From the NCBI GenBank assembly GCA_035525055.1, contig DATLEZ010000107.1:1-10825 (forward strand): a stretch of 10,825 nt of DNA, written 5' to 3'. The position numbers and the translations under genes are program-made. This DNA is from DATEEG01 sp035525055 (GTDB lineage Bacteria; Actinomycetota; Acidimicrobiia; Spongiisociales; ZC4RG35). The notes under the pieces are model-generated. The model ran no database searches and was not told where the DNA came from. It saw only the letters and a list, made by a program, of their open reading frames with translations. Of this stretch, positions 1 through 6,779 are shown in pieces. Within the stretch, counting starts at the first letter, position 1. Each line of letters starts with the position of its first letter.

Positions 1-1
1 C

Positions 2-121
2 GGCAACCCCGTTGACCGCGTCCAAGCACGTGAACTCGCCGGCCGCTACGCCGTTCCCGAACACGTCCGTAGACGGGCCCGAGCCCGCAACAAGCCCCGC
101 AGAGGACGACTCTCCGGCTAG
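2..121 (+). CDS. C-terminal end of an unrecognised protein (partial, starts outside window)
   Basis: An open frame runs from the left edge to a TAG at 119-121 and gives 39 residues, beginning GNPVDRVQARELAGRYAV. The tail is strongly basic (VRRRARARNKPRRGR near the end), which could contact nucleic acid or simply be a charged C-terminus. Third codon positions are mostly G or C, as expected for coding sequence here. It looks more protein-like than the overlapping frames, which are low-complexity Pro/Ser/Arg. I do not recognise the family, and so short a piece allows no functional call. The next 580 bases contain no gene, so its transcription unit probably ends here. Confidence 0.4.
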   Translation, partial: GNPVDRVQARELAGRYAVPEHVRRRARARNKPRRGRLSG

Positions 122-349
122 CCAGGCCGGCCTCGACAACCGCGCTCACACCCGCTCCAGCCGTCGCCACGTGCACCGACGGCGACTCGGCCTGCCCACC
201 CAACGTGACTTGACAACCGTTAGGGATTCATATCTGAGACCGCACCCGGTCGGCACCTCGGCGCTCGGTTCGGCCGGAGGGTCTGAAGGCGTGCTCGGTC
301 TTGCATCGCCAGGGCGATGAGACCCGATCTGATGGCGGTCGACGAGTCG

Positions 350-420
350 AGGATCGCGGGCGATGCCGAGCTGACAAGGGTCCTTGAACCAGGGGTGCCG
401 GTGTTGACAAAAGGACAGCC
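350..420 (+). repeat. Interspersed repeat, copy 1
   Basis: This copy contains GACAAGGGTCCTTG (373-386, with an internal CAAGG/CCTTG dyad) followed by GGGGTGCC and then CCGGTGTTGACAAAAGGACA, the last running to a G at 418. The left part, from about 350, aligns with copy 3 (5240-5297). The right 21 nt (398-418) are identical to 2657-2677 in copy 2. No coding frame covers it. It may be the end of an insertion sequence or a small intergenic repeat. Confidence 0.7.
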
Positions 421-599
421 TGACCCGCCGGCCGTTGTCCCTGATCGACTGCTTCACCCATCGGATTCTGTTCCAGTCCTCGTCAGTGTCTCGATCGATT
501 CGAGCAGCGGGTCGTCCGCGTTTGCTGGGTTTGGTAGAAGTGCCGAGGAGGGCACGTTTTGGCTATTTTCGCTGGGAGGGATGGATACGCATTGATGGT

Positions 600-626
600 G
601 GCGAAAGCTCGCCTCTCGCCGGAGAG
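600..626. other. Two tandem perfect stem-loops
   Basis: GGCGA-AAGC-TCGCC (600-613) is followed directly by CTCTC-GCCG-GAGAG (613-626). The two 5-bp stems share one base. They lie about 75 nt past the stop of the minus-strand MFS gene. They could act as a weak 3' structure for its transcript, but no T-run follows on the minus strand, so this is not a classical intrinsic terminator. Confidence 0.35.
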
Positions 627-699
627 TGCCTCGCCTGTCGTATCGGCCTCTGAACCTATCGGGCGCATCCCGTGACTGCCGACTCGCCCGCAGCGGGTT

Positions 700-1836
700 C
701 TATCGCGTCGGCTCCTCGACAGCGGTGAGGAGTACCACCACCCCGGCCACCGCGGCACCTGCCGCGGTGAGAGCCACGACCGACATGTCGGTGTTCTCGA
801 AGATTCCCGGTCCCACCAGATCGGCGATGATGCGGCCGATCCCGGCGGCCACGAGGAACCATGCGAGGAACCGGGAGCGTCTCGCGGGTTGTAGCTCGGT
901 GGCCAACGGAATAGCTGAGATCACCGCCAGCTCCAGTGACATGATCACCATGAAGAGGGCGATCAGTGCGGGCAGCATCACCGAGCTGACCAGAGACAGT
1001 GCTACCAGGAACACGGCGGTGATGCCCAGCCCGGCGGCGAACGAGTTGCGTTTCCCGATGCGGTCGGTGAACCCGACCATGACGCCTTCGCCTCCCAACT
1101 CGGCGACTCCGAGTACAGCGCCAACTCCCGCCAGTGCGGCGAGGGTGAGTCCGAACGAGCCCTCGAGCCAAGCGCCGAGGGTGACGAATACCAACTCCAG
1201 AGTGAACCCGGCGATGGCCACCACGGCGAGGAAGGGAACGATTGCCGAGCTCCTGGCGGCCTGGCTCTCTCCGTGGTCGGCGTGGTGGCCGTCTGACGGC
1301 TCCAGAACCAAGGCCACTCCACCTAGGGCGATCAGGGCAATGGTCCCGAACACCCAGAATGGCGCCTCCCAGGACCAGGTGTCGATCAGCCATCCGGCTA
1401 GGGGTGCCCCGAGAAGAAATCCTCCGGCCCAGCTCAGCTCCAATATGCCCAGTGAGCGGGCACGGGAGCGGTAGGGAATCCGCTCGGAGACATAGGTCTG
1501 GGCCCCGATGTCGAACAGGGGTTTTCCCACACCGATGAAGGCAAACCCGACCACCGCACCGACGAAGACCCCGGAGGTCGCGGTGACCAGCGATCCGGCG
1601 CCGAAGGAGATCAACCCGGCGAGGAGGAGACGTCGGCTGGAGCCGACACGATCCACCACACCGACGGTGAGCGGAGCGGTGAAGCCAGCACCCCAGCGGA
1701 CCGACAGCAGCACCCCCATCTGGCCGAGATCGACACCGAGGCCCCTGCCGATGGCAGGGAGGAATGGGTAGACAAAGCGAAAACCCGCATTGAGGACCAG
1801 TTTGACCGCGGTGAGCAACGCGACGGCAAAAGTCAT
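700..1836 (-). CDS. Major facilitator superfamily transporter
   Basis: This 378-residue protein is almost wholly hydrophobic and of the usual length for a 12-helix MFS permease in the inner membrane. Loop 2-3 carries the MFS signature around residues 60-69 (GVVDRVGSSRR, with D62, R63, G65, R68 and R69). A degenerate copy sits at the matching place in the second half (FTDRIGKR, D258 to R263), as expected from the family's internal duplication. A hydrophilic His-rich loop at about 180-197 separates the two six-helix halves. The family moves small solutes or drugs by proton-coupled transport; substrate and direction cannot be read here. The ATG at 1836 is the only good start before an upstream in-frame stop, but no clear ribosome binding site precedes it. 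It is 220 nt downstream of the ACT gene on the same strand, so co-transcription is possible but not shown. Confidence 0.92.
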   Translation of the reverse strand: MTFAVALLTAVKLVLNAGFRFVYPFLPAIGRGLGVDLGQMGVLLSVRWGAGFTAPLTVGVVDRVGSSRRLLLAGLISFGAGSLVTATSGVFVGAVVGFAFIGVGKPLFDIGAQTYVSERIPYRSRARSLGILELSWAGGFLLGAPLAGWLIDTWSWEAPFWVFGTIALIALGGVALVLEPSDGHHADHGESQAARSSAIVPFLAVVAIAGFTLELVFVTLGAWLEGSFGLTLAALAGVGAVLGVAELGGEGVMVGFTDRIGKRNSFAAGLGITAVFLVALSLVSSVMLPALIALFMVIMSLELAVISAIPLATELQPARRSRFLAWFLVAAGIGRIIADLVGPGIFENTDMSVVALTAAGAAVAGVVVLLTAVEEPTR

Positions 1837-2059
1837 GGCGATGGGACGTCCCAGACCTGCCGCGACCTCAGCCGATCAACGGTCGACGTGGTGTGGTGGA
1901 GAGCACTTCGTTGACCTCCTCCAGGGCGTCGCTGTTCCGCATCGAACTCAGATCCGGAAATGTGGCGGTGCGGGCAGACCGCACTATTCGGATTCATCGC
2001 TGTCAGCGGATTCTGGCGTCAGCTTGGCCTAGAGACACACCATCCGCCTTTGTTTCCTT

Positions 2060-2428
2060 CTACAGGAGTTCTCGGGCTTGGTCGGGTTTGTCGACACCGA
2101 GAACGATGCGGGTGTTAGTGGCAAGGTAGATGAGGTCGATGTTGATGCCAGCATCCGCGATACGCCGCGTGAGTTCTCCCAGGGCGCCTGGCTGGTCCGT
2201 GACTTCGGTGACGAGCACTTCCCGCTCATCTTGAATGGTGAAATCTCCCGCGGTGAGGGCATCCCGAGCCGCATCGGCGTTATCGACAAGAATATGGATG
2301 ACGCCTCCACCGTCGTGTGTGATACCGCAGACTCCTTCCAGGTTGACTCCCGCCTGTCCGGTGGATTCTCCCAGTTTGGCGAGGGCGCCTGGCCGGTTTT
2401 CCAGTTCGATGGTGAAGTCCCAAGGCAT
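2060..2428 (-). CDS. Tandem ACT-domain protein
   Basis: This 122-residue protein consists of two ACT repeats and nothing else. The first runs from about residue 5 to 63 (FTIELENRPGALAKLGE, then AGVNLEGVCG). The second runs from about 66 to 120 (VLVTEVTDQPGALGELTRR, then AGINIDLIYLAT). The RPGAL and QPGAL turns followed by a helix and the Gly-(V/I)-N-(L/I) strand are hallmarks of ACT domains, which bind amino acids or similar ligands and usually control a partner enzyme or regulator. With no catalytic domain it is probably a stand-alone sensor or regulatory subunit in the cytoplasm; the ligand is unknown. I chose ATG 2428 over an in-frame ATG 30 nt upstream because an AAGGAGG lies 5 nt before it. 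It has the same strand as the genes on both sides but is separated from each by 220-550 nt, so it is likely its own unit. Confidence 0.88.
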   Translation of the reverse strand: MPWDFTIELENRPGALAKLGESTGQAGVNLEGVCGITHDGGGVIHILVDNADAARDALTAGDFTIQDEREVLVTEVTDQPGALGELTRRIADAGINIDLIYLATNTRIVLGVDKPDQARELL

Positions 2429-2433
2429 TTCCG

Positions 2434-2440
2434 CCTCCTT
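2434..2440 (-). promoter_or_regulatory. Strong ribosome binding site of the ACT gene
   Basis: AAGGAGG on the minus strand, 5 nt before ATG 2428. It decides the start in favour of MPWDF over the upstream in-frame MLLSK. Confidence 0.85.
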
Positions 2441-2981
2441 TCGCTTCGAAAGTAACAAATGACGTTTCGTTGAAGCAGCGGACAGATTTCGGATCGACGA
2501 ACCGAGTCATCAGAACCGGGGTCGAATCAGGTTGCTGTTCGACTGGCGGATCGAGTCCTTCACCACCGGAGCGGAACGTGTCGGATCTTGGGGAGGTGAA
2601 CGGGCCTACCCATTTCGGGAGCGGATGTTGATTGTGAGGGAGAGCCTGTCGGGTGCCCGGTGTTGACAAAAGGACAGTCCTATTCCGTGGAATCAACATC
2701 AAGCTGGTCGGCAGGGTTGCCACGGACAGGACTCGGTTGACGCCGCGAGGAGAGATCCGCTGGCTTCATGGTCTATCCGGGGGCGAGTTTGGCGGATACG
2801 AACGGCCGGTCAGAGTGGTGGCACAACTTCGAGTCCCCAACGGTGCTCTGGCCGGTGCCAACGCCCTGGACGTGAACGTGGGCAAGAGAGGCTCGGGTGG
2901 CGTAGACCGGGTGGACCCGTTGGGTGGAGTTGTCGGCGGTGCTGGCCGGTCGGCGGCGACCATGTCGAGATGCCGACGACT
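2441..2981. other. Non-coding stretch between the ACT gene and the rimK-like gene
   Basis: No convincing gene is seen in these 540 bases. Frames on both strands lack domains and starts with ribosome binding sites. A + frame from 2653 runs into the antisense of the rimK-like gene and looks spurious. The stretch contains repeat copy 2 (2651-2680) and small dyads next to it: AGGAC-A-GTCCT at 2671-2681 and ATTCC-GT-GGAAT at 2682-2693. The promoter of the ACT gene should lie just right of 2441, but I cannot pick a clear -35/-10 pair. Confidence 0.55.
2651..2680 (+). repeat. Interspersed repeat, copy 2 (right part)
   Basis: GGGTGCCCGGTGTTGACAAA opens this copy. Bases 2657-2677 are a 21-nt exact match to 398-418 of copy 1. 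The left half seen in copies 1 and 3 (GACAAGGGTCCTTG) is absent or degraded. It is in the same orientation as the other copies and followed by small dyads at 2671-2693. Confidence 0.7.
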
Positions 2982-4196
2982 TCATGTCCGGGACCCGTTA
3001 GTTGCTTCCGGTTCGACAAGGGGTTCTTTGGGCAGCGATTTGATTCTGGGTTGGCTGCGTCGACGTTCTGGGATGAGGCCTTTCATTGATTCCAGCTTGC
3101 CGAAGCAGAGTAAGCGGTCTTCGGATTCGAGGACACGGCTGGGTCGAGGATTGGGGATCACATGGATGCCCCGAGTGAGCGTCAGGATTGTGATGTCTTT
3201 GTCACGCAGCCCCGACTCGTCGATGGTTTGCCCAACGAGTTCGGCCCCTTCGCGGACAAGTAGTTCTGCGACGCCGTAAGAGGTGCTAACAGTCAGTCGT
3301 TGCCGGATGTCAACCTCGGGGAAGGCGACCTGGCTTGCGATGTAGTCGATGATCGCTCCTGCGACATCGAGACCAGTGGCGGATTCGATCCCTTCCAATC
3401 CTGGCGACGAGTTGACCTCCAGTACGAGGGGCCCTTCTTCGCTCTCCAGCATGTCGACGCCAGCCACTCGAAGGCCCATGATTTGTGCGCTCTGAACCGC
3501 TACGCGTGCGTATTCGTCGTCGAGTTCCACTGCTTCGGTTTCGCCGCCGCGATGGACGTTGGAACGAAACTCGTCACCCTGGGCTCGCCGGCGCATCGAG
3601 GCGACGACTCGGTCGCCGACCACGATGGCCCTGATGTCACGTCCCTTGCTTTCTGCGATAAACCTCTGAATGAGCACGTTCTGTCTGGTGCTTTGGAGCG
3701 TTTCGATGATTGCTTCAGCCACCTTTCTGTCCGGCGCGAGGATCACACCGATTCCCTGGGTTCCCTCCAGAAGTTTGATGACTACCGGCGCGCCTCCGAC
3801 TCTCTGGATGGCCGCGAGCACGTCGGCGCGATCCCTAACGAAAGTCGTCGCGGGAATTCCAATGTCGTGTCTCGCAAGAATCTGGATGGAGCGCAATTTG
3901 TCGCGTGAGTTGGCTATCCCATTGGACGGATTGGGTGTGTAAACGTCCATCTGTTCGAACTGTCTCATCACCGCAAGCCCAAAGAACGTGATGGACGCAC
4001 CAACGCGAGGAAGAACCGCGTCGTAGTGAGAAAGCTGTTTGCCCCGGTACTGGAGCATGGGTTTCTCGCCGGAGAGGTCGATCGCGAAGCGCAGCGTGTT
4101 CAACACTCGAACCTGGTGACTGCGTTCGGAGGCGGCCTTTTTGAGACGCAGGGTGCTGTACGCCTGGGGAGCTCGTGACAGGATTCCGAGTTTCAT
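2982..4196 (-). CDS. RimK-type ATP-grasp glutamate ligase fused to a C-terminal RCK_C (TrkA-C) domain
   Basis: Residues 1 to about 290 match RimK closely in motif order: an N-terminal pre-ATP-grasp domain (MKLGILSRAP), the ATP-binding lysine and glycine loop (VIKLLEGTQGIGV, 139-151), the FRSNVHRGG segment (210-218), and the metal site GVDMLES (246-252) to LEVNSSPGLEGIE (259-271), with D248, E260 and N262 as likely magnesium ligands. RimK enzymes use ATP to add glutamate to a C-terminus, classically of ribosomal protein S6, or make poly-glutamate. Ordinary RimK stops at about 300 residues. Here a second domain (about 297-376; SYGVAELLVREGAELVG, then VLESEDRLLCFGK) has the pattern of RCK_C/TrkA-C, a small ligand-binding and dimerising module of potassium channels and transporters. 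A basic, Pro-rich tail follows (377-404). The ATG at 4196 is the only start before an in-frame stop; its ribosome binding site is weak. No S6 gene is nearby, so the target protein is open. Confidence 0.9.
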   Translation of the reverse strand: MKLGILSRAPQAYSTLRLKKAASERSHQVRVLNTLRFAIDLSGEKPMLQYRGKQLSHYDAVLPRVGASITFFGLAVMRQFEQMDVYTPNPSNGIANSRDKLRSIQILARHDIGIPATTFVRDRADVLAAIQRVGGAPVVIKLLEGTQGIGVILAPDRKVAEAIIETLQSTRQNVLIQRFIAESKGRDIRAIVVGDRVVASMRRRAQGDEFRSNVHRGGETEAVELDDEYARVAVQSAQIMGLRVAGVDMLESEEGPLVLEVNSSPGLEGIESATGLDVAGAIIDYIASQVAFPEVDIRQRLTVSTSYGVAELLVREGAELVGQTIDESGLRDKDITILTLTRGIHVIPNPRPSRVLESEDRLLCFGKLESMKGLIPERRRSQPRIKSLPKEPLVEPEATNGSRT

Positions 4197-4584
4197 GATC
4201 AGATTGGCCTTCGCTGGCGGCTACAGGTCGAAGGGTAAGGATTCACTGGTGCTTCATGTAGCGAGTCGGCGGAGGTCCGACTCACCGGCGCGGGTCAACA
4301 CCACCGAACGAGCCGTCTCCTCCCGAAGACGACCCTTCTAGTTAACCCACTCAATCAGCTCGGAGAGATGCTGTTTTTCCTCTCGGCTTCCCTACAGGTT
4401 CGACAGCGAATCGCCAGCAGAGCGAGCCATCTTGTCGGAAGCCGATCAGGGCTTTGACGGCTGGGGCCATGAGGCAAGGGAGGCACGGGCGGGTGTCGTC
4501 GCTGATGCGCTAGATAGCTGAGATGGACCTACTGAAGACGTACGTGAGAGTACGAACGTTTGGCGTCAATGTTGGTCTAACCAC
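4197..4584. other. Non-coding stretch upstream of the rimK-like gene
   Basis: These 388 bases contain the leader and promoter region of the minus-strand rimK-like gene and the 3' flank of the unknown gene at 4585. I see no tRNA and no well supported gene. One minus frame at 4351-4470 (39 residues, MAPAVKALIGF) has no ribosome binding site and no known domain, and I do not call it. Confidence 0.5.
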
Positions 4585-4959
4585 TCATTGAGTTTTCTCA
4601 GACCAGTCGACGACCGGTTTAGGAGCCGGAGTGTGGAAGGTTCTTTCCCGCGGAACTATGCCGCTCCGAAGGGCAGCTTCATACTGTCCGATCCCGTGAT
4701 CGTAGGCATTGATGAAGTACGAGCGTTCGCCCGAGCGGTAGACAACGCAAACGCCGGGGGCAGCCCATCCCCAGTCACGCTCCCAGGGAAGGTCGATGTC
4801 GAGAGATTCCGAGCGGCTCCGCACTCTTTGCTGCAATTCGCCGAGTCGTTGCCGCTTTTCTTCCTTCTGACGATCTTCTCTTCGTCGGCGTCGCCAGGAC
4901 TTGAGTGAACCGGCCCACGTGGGAACGTCCGCCAGCAGGTCGTGGATGAGCCTGGCCAT
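4585..4959 (-). CDS. Hypothetical protein with Arg-rich helix and aromatic C-terminal half
   Basis: I do not recognise this 124-residue protein. It has a hydrophobic N-terminal helix (residues 1-20, MARLIHDLLADVPTWAGSLK), then a highly charged Arg/Lys/Glu/Gln helix (about 22-50, SWRRRRREDRQKEEKRQRL) likely to be a coiled coil or nucleic-acid contact. An aromatic, probably folded part follows (LPWERDWGWAAPGVCVVYR to YDHGIGQYEAALRSGIVPRE, about 57-105), then a Pro-rich tail. This mixed composition is more protein-like than the opposite frames. The start is uncertain: the ATG at 4959 has no clear ribosome binding site, while the frame is open for another 17 codons upstream with no better start. 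It stands alone between two non-coding stretches, about 390 nt upstream of the rimK-like gene on the same strand. Confidence 0.55.
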   Translation of the reverse strand: MARLIHDLLADVPTWAGSLKSWRRRRREDRQKEEKRQRLGELQQRVRSRSESLDIDLPWERDWGWAAPGVCVVYRSGERSYFINAYDHGIGQYEAALRSGIVPRERTFHTPAPKPVVDWSEKTQ

Positions 4960-5239
4960 CAGAGCAACCGCGACGCCGCCGATGAGACTGTAAGAACCAT
5001 GAGGGCATCAGGAGACATTCTGACAGCCATGTCCGCTCGACCTTCTGCGGAAGGTGCCCGGCTACAGGACCAGTTCCATGCACTTCAGAGCGACGGTCTC
5101 GCGACATTCTCACCAATGGGCGGTGGAGAACGTTCCGGGGTGTTAAATGGCAACCGGATCGTCGGGATGTCACGCCTTGCCTTGGTTGCGACGGATGGAC
5201 TGCCCCTCATAGGTGAACGGTAGGTGTATCGGCGAGGCG

Positions 5240-5297
5240 AGGCTCGCCGGTGGATGCTGGGCCGACAAGGGTCCTTGCACTCGGGGTGCCCGGCGTT
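5240..5297 (+). repeat. Interspersed repeat, copy 3
   Basis: It shares GACAAGGGTCCTTG (5263-5276) exactly with copy 1, followed after a few changed bases by GGGGTGCCCGGCGTTG. Flanking bases back to 5240 also align with copy 1 with scattered changes. The ACAAAAGGACAG end seen in copies 1 and 2 is missing. A GGCGAG/CTCGCC hairpin overlaps its left edge. Confidence 0.7.
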
Positions 5298-5352
5298 GCC
5301 GCCGCCCCTCCGGGAAGATTGACAGTTCCGTACGCCGAAGATCTTGAACCGT

Positions 5353-5379
5353 AATTCAGAAAAGCAATTTTTCTGTATT
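5353..5379. promoter_or_regulatory. 27-bp dyad, candidate TetR operator
   Basis: AATtCAGAAAA-GCAAT-TTTTCTGtATT: ten of eleven half-site positions are complementary around a 5-nt centre. It lies 52 bp before the GTG of the first operon gene, in an A/T-rich patch unlike its GC-rich surroundings. Size and position fit the operator of the TetR regulator encoded second in the operon; the link is inferred. It lacks a T-run after the second arm long enough to call a terminator. Confidence 0.55.
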
Positions 5380-5431
5380 TCCCGGGGTCTGGCCCCATAG
5401 GATGAATAGCGATTCATAAGGATCCCGTTGC

Positions 5432-6208
5432 GTGACAGTGGATATTCACATAAGTGAGATGGGTAGGGGCGTGCCGGCCGTGCTCATCCCCGGCCTGGGT
5501 TACGCGTCGTGGTTCTGGCAGTCACAGGATTCCCTGGCCGGCAATCACCGTCTCCTCAAGGTCGATCCCCGCGGGGCCGGCAGGTCGCCCAAGCCGTTCG
5601 GCCCCTACAGCATCGACGGGATGGCCTCCGACATCGCTGCGGCTATTTCGGAGGCTGGCCCGGTTCATGTGGTCGGGCATTCGATGGGCGGATACCTGGC
5701 TCAGAGTCTTGCCACCCATCATCCCGGGTTGGTCCGTTCCATCACGCTGGTGTCCACGAGCAGAGGCGGGTCGGATCACGACCCGGTGCCCGAGGACACC
5801 AGGAGCAAATGGCTGGCCGAGTCGCAGCGTCCTCCCGAGGAGTATGCCCGGGCGACGATGCCTCTCTCCTTTCGGCCTGGCTGGCCGGAGCAGAATCCCG
5901 ACCGGTACGAGGATCTGCTCGCACGACGTCTTCGGCATCCCACGCCACTCGAGGCCTGGCAGGCCCAGTTCGAAGCCTGTGAGGTGTTTCTCGAGACAGG
6001 GGCCGACGCCGCTGCGATCGGACAGCCCGCCCTGATCATCCACGGAGATGCCGATCGGGTGGTTCTCGTCGACAACGGACGGAGACTCGCCAAGACGATC
6101 CCCGACGCACGGTTTGTGGTCTTCGAAGGCGCCGGCCATCTCGTCCCCGTCGAAGAGGCGGAACGGTTCAACCGGACACTTCTCGACTTCTGGCGGGAAC
6201 ATGAGTGA
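5432..6208 (+). CDS. Alpha/beta-fold hydrolase
   Basis: This 258-residue protein has all the hallmarks of the alpha/beta hydrolase fold. The oxyanion strand and loop are at VLIPGLGYASWFW (17-29), the strand-4 motif at DPRGAGRS (45-52) and the nucleophile elbow at GHSMGG (82-87, serine S84). The acid is in HGDADRVV (D208), and the histidine in EGAGHLVPVEE (H236). The compact size and layout resemble 3-oxoadipate enol-lactonase-like and related esterases, but the family is too broad to name a substrate. No signal peptide is seen, so it is cytoplasmic. The start is GTG at 5432, with AAGGA about 9 nt before it; a GTG two codons in and an ATG at 5459 are alternatives, but the latter would cut into the first strand. 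Its stop overlaps the TetR start by 8 nt, making it the first gene of a four-gene operon. Confidence 0.9.
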   Translation: MTVDIHISEMGRGVPAVLIPGLGYASWFWQSQDSLAGNHRLLKVDPRGAGRSPKPFGPYSIDGMASDIAAAISEAGPVHVVGHSMGGYLAQSLATHHPGLVRSITLVSTSRGGSDHDPVPEDTRSKWLAESQRPPEEYARATMPLSFRPGWPEQNPDRYEDLLARRLRHPTPLEAWQAQFEACEVFLETGADAAAIGQPALIIHGDADRVVLVDNGRRLAKTIPDARFVVFEGAGHLVPVEEAERFNRTLLDFWREHE

Positions 6209-6779
6209 CCGCCAGCTCGATGATTTGTTGTCGGCCGCCGAGGCGCTGTTTGCCGAGAAGTCCTATCACAACACGACTGTGGCCGACATCGCGACTCGGG
6301 CCGGGCTGGCCACCGGAAGCGTCTACCGCTACTTCGAATCGAAAAGGGACCTCCTTGTTGCGGTGGTCCGGGCGATCAACGAGGACGTGCGGCATGCCAT
6401 GCGTTATGCCATCGAGGAGACCGACGGCAGCCAGGGCGAAGTCGAACGAGCCGGATTCGACGCCTTCTTCGACCTCATGTCGAAACGACCGGGTGTCTAT
6501 CGGGTGGTGCGAGAGGCCGAGTTCGTCGCCCCTGAAGTCTTCAGGGAGTACTACGAGAGACTTGCTCGAGGCTACGTGCGAGGGGTCCAGAAGGCTCAGG
6601 TCCGCGGTGAGGTCGACATCGAAGTAGATCCTGAGGTCGTGGCTTTCCTCTACATGGGTGCGGGCTACTTCCTGGGTATGCGCTGGGCTGAGTGGACCGG
6701 GGGAGGGCTGGTGCCGGAGGATGTGCGCAGCGACTTCTACAAACTGCTGCGCCGAGCACTCGAACCGGGCAGCCGATGA
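6201..6779 (+). CDS. TetR-family transcriptional regulator
   Basis: This 192-residue protein has the N-terminal TetR helix-turn-helix: a first helix around 6-20 (LDDLLSAAEALFAEK), then TTVADIATRAGLATGSVYRY (25-44) with FESKRDLL, a near-textbook recognition helix and following hinge. The rest (about 55-190) is an all-helical ligand-binding and dimerisation domain, with a segment RPGVYRVVREAEFVAP and a hydrophobic helix at FLYMGAGYFLG. TetR proteins usually repress their own operon until a small ligand, often the substrate of the neighbouring enzymes, releases them. Its ATG at 6201 overlaps the hydrolase stop by 8 nt and has GGCGGGA before it. Its TGA overlaps the dehydrogenase ATG. The dyad at 5353-5379 is the likely binding site, giving autoregulation of the whole operon. 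The ligand is unknown. Confidence 0.92.
   Translation: MSDRQLDDLLSAAEALFAEKSYHNTTVADIATRAGLATGSVYRYFESKRDLLVAVVRAINEDVRHAMRYAIEETDGSQGEVERAGFDAFFDLMSKRPGVYRVVREAEFVAPEVFREYYERLARGYVRGVQKAQVRGEVDIEVDPEVVAFLYMGAGYFLGMRWAEWTGGGLVPEDVRSDFYKLLRRALEPGSR

Larger units (their letters stand above)
122..699. other. Non-coding stretch of about 580 bases
   Basis: I see no convincing gene. Open frames here on both strands are Arg/Pro/Ser-rich shadows without recognisable domains. The stretch holds a repeat copy at 350-420, a hairpin of two 5-bp arms (GTGCC/GGCAC, 540-555) followed by GTTTT, and two tandem perfect stem-loops at 600-626 beyond the 3' end of the MFS gene. A TTGACA at 210-215 has no good -10 partner at 16-18 nt, so I do not call a promoter. 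Confidence 0.6.
4960..5431. other. Non-coding stretch with repeat copy 3 and operon control region
   Basis: No gene is supported here. It includes a hairpin (GGCGAG/CTCGCC, 5231-5248), repeat copy 3 (5240-5297), and the regulatory region of the hydrolase operon with its dyad at 5353-5379. A GAAT-AGCG-ATTC small dyad lies at 5404-5415, and a ribosome binding site is near 5418. Confidence 0.55.

Noticed and set aside
210..236. TTGACA as a possible -35 element
   Set aside because: No acceptable -10 lies 16-18 nt downstream, and no gene starts in the following 460 bases on that strand.
540..560. GTGCC/GGCAC hairpin followed by GTTTT as a + strand terminator
   Set aside because: The stem is only 5 bp and the T-run is 4; no + strand gene ends nearby.
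626..1474. Long + strand open frame (282 codons) opposite the MFS gene
   Set aside because: It is antisense to a clear transporter gene and is Ala/Pro/Ser/Thr/Arg-rich with no domain, as expected for a GC-rich shadow frame.
2653..3279. + strand open frame of 208 codons
   Set aside because: Its second half is antisense to the RCK_C end of the rimK-like gene. The first half covers the repeat and has no domain or ribosome binding site.
3300..3908. + strand open frame of 202 codons
   Set aside because: Wholly antisense to the ATP-grasp coding region, whose motifs are unmistakable.
4351..4470. Minus-strand frame of 39 codons (MAPAVKALIGF), preceded by a CLPC motif in the same frame
   Set aside because: Short, no ribosome binding site, and no recognised family; the evidence is insufficient.
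5319..5403. TTGACA (5319) or TTGAAC (5344) with TAGGAT (5398) as the hydrolase operon promoter
   Set aside because: None of the combinations has a normal spacing, so I mark only the dyad and not a promoter.
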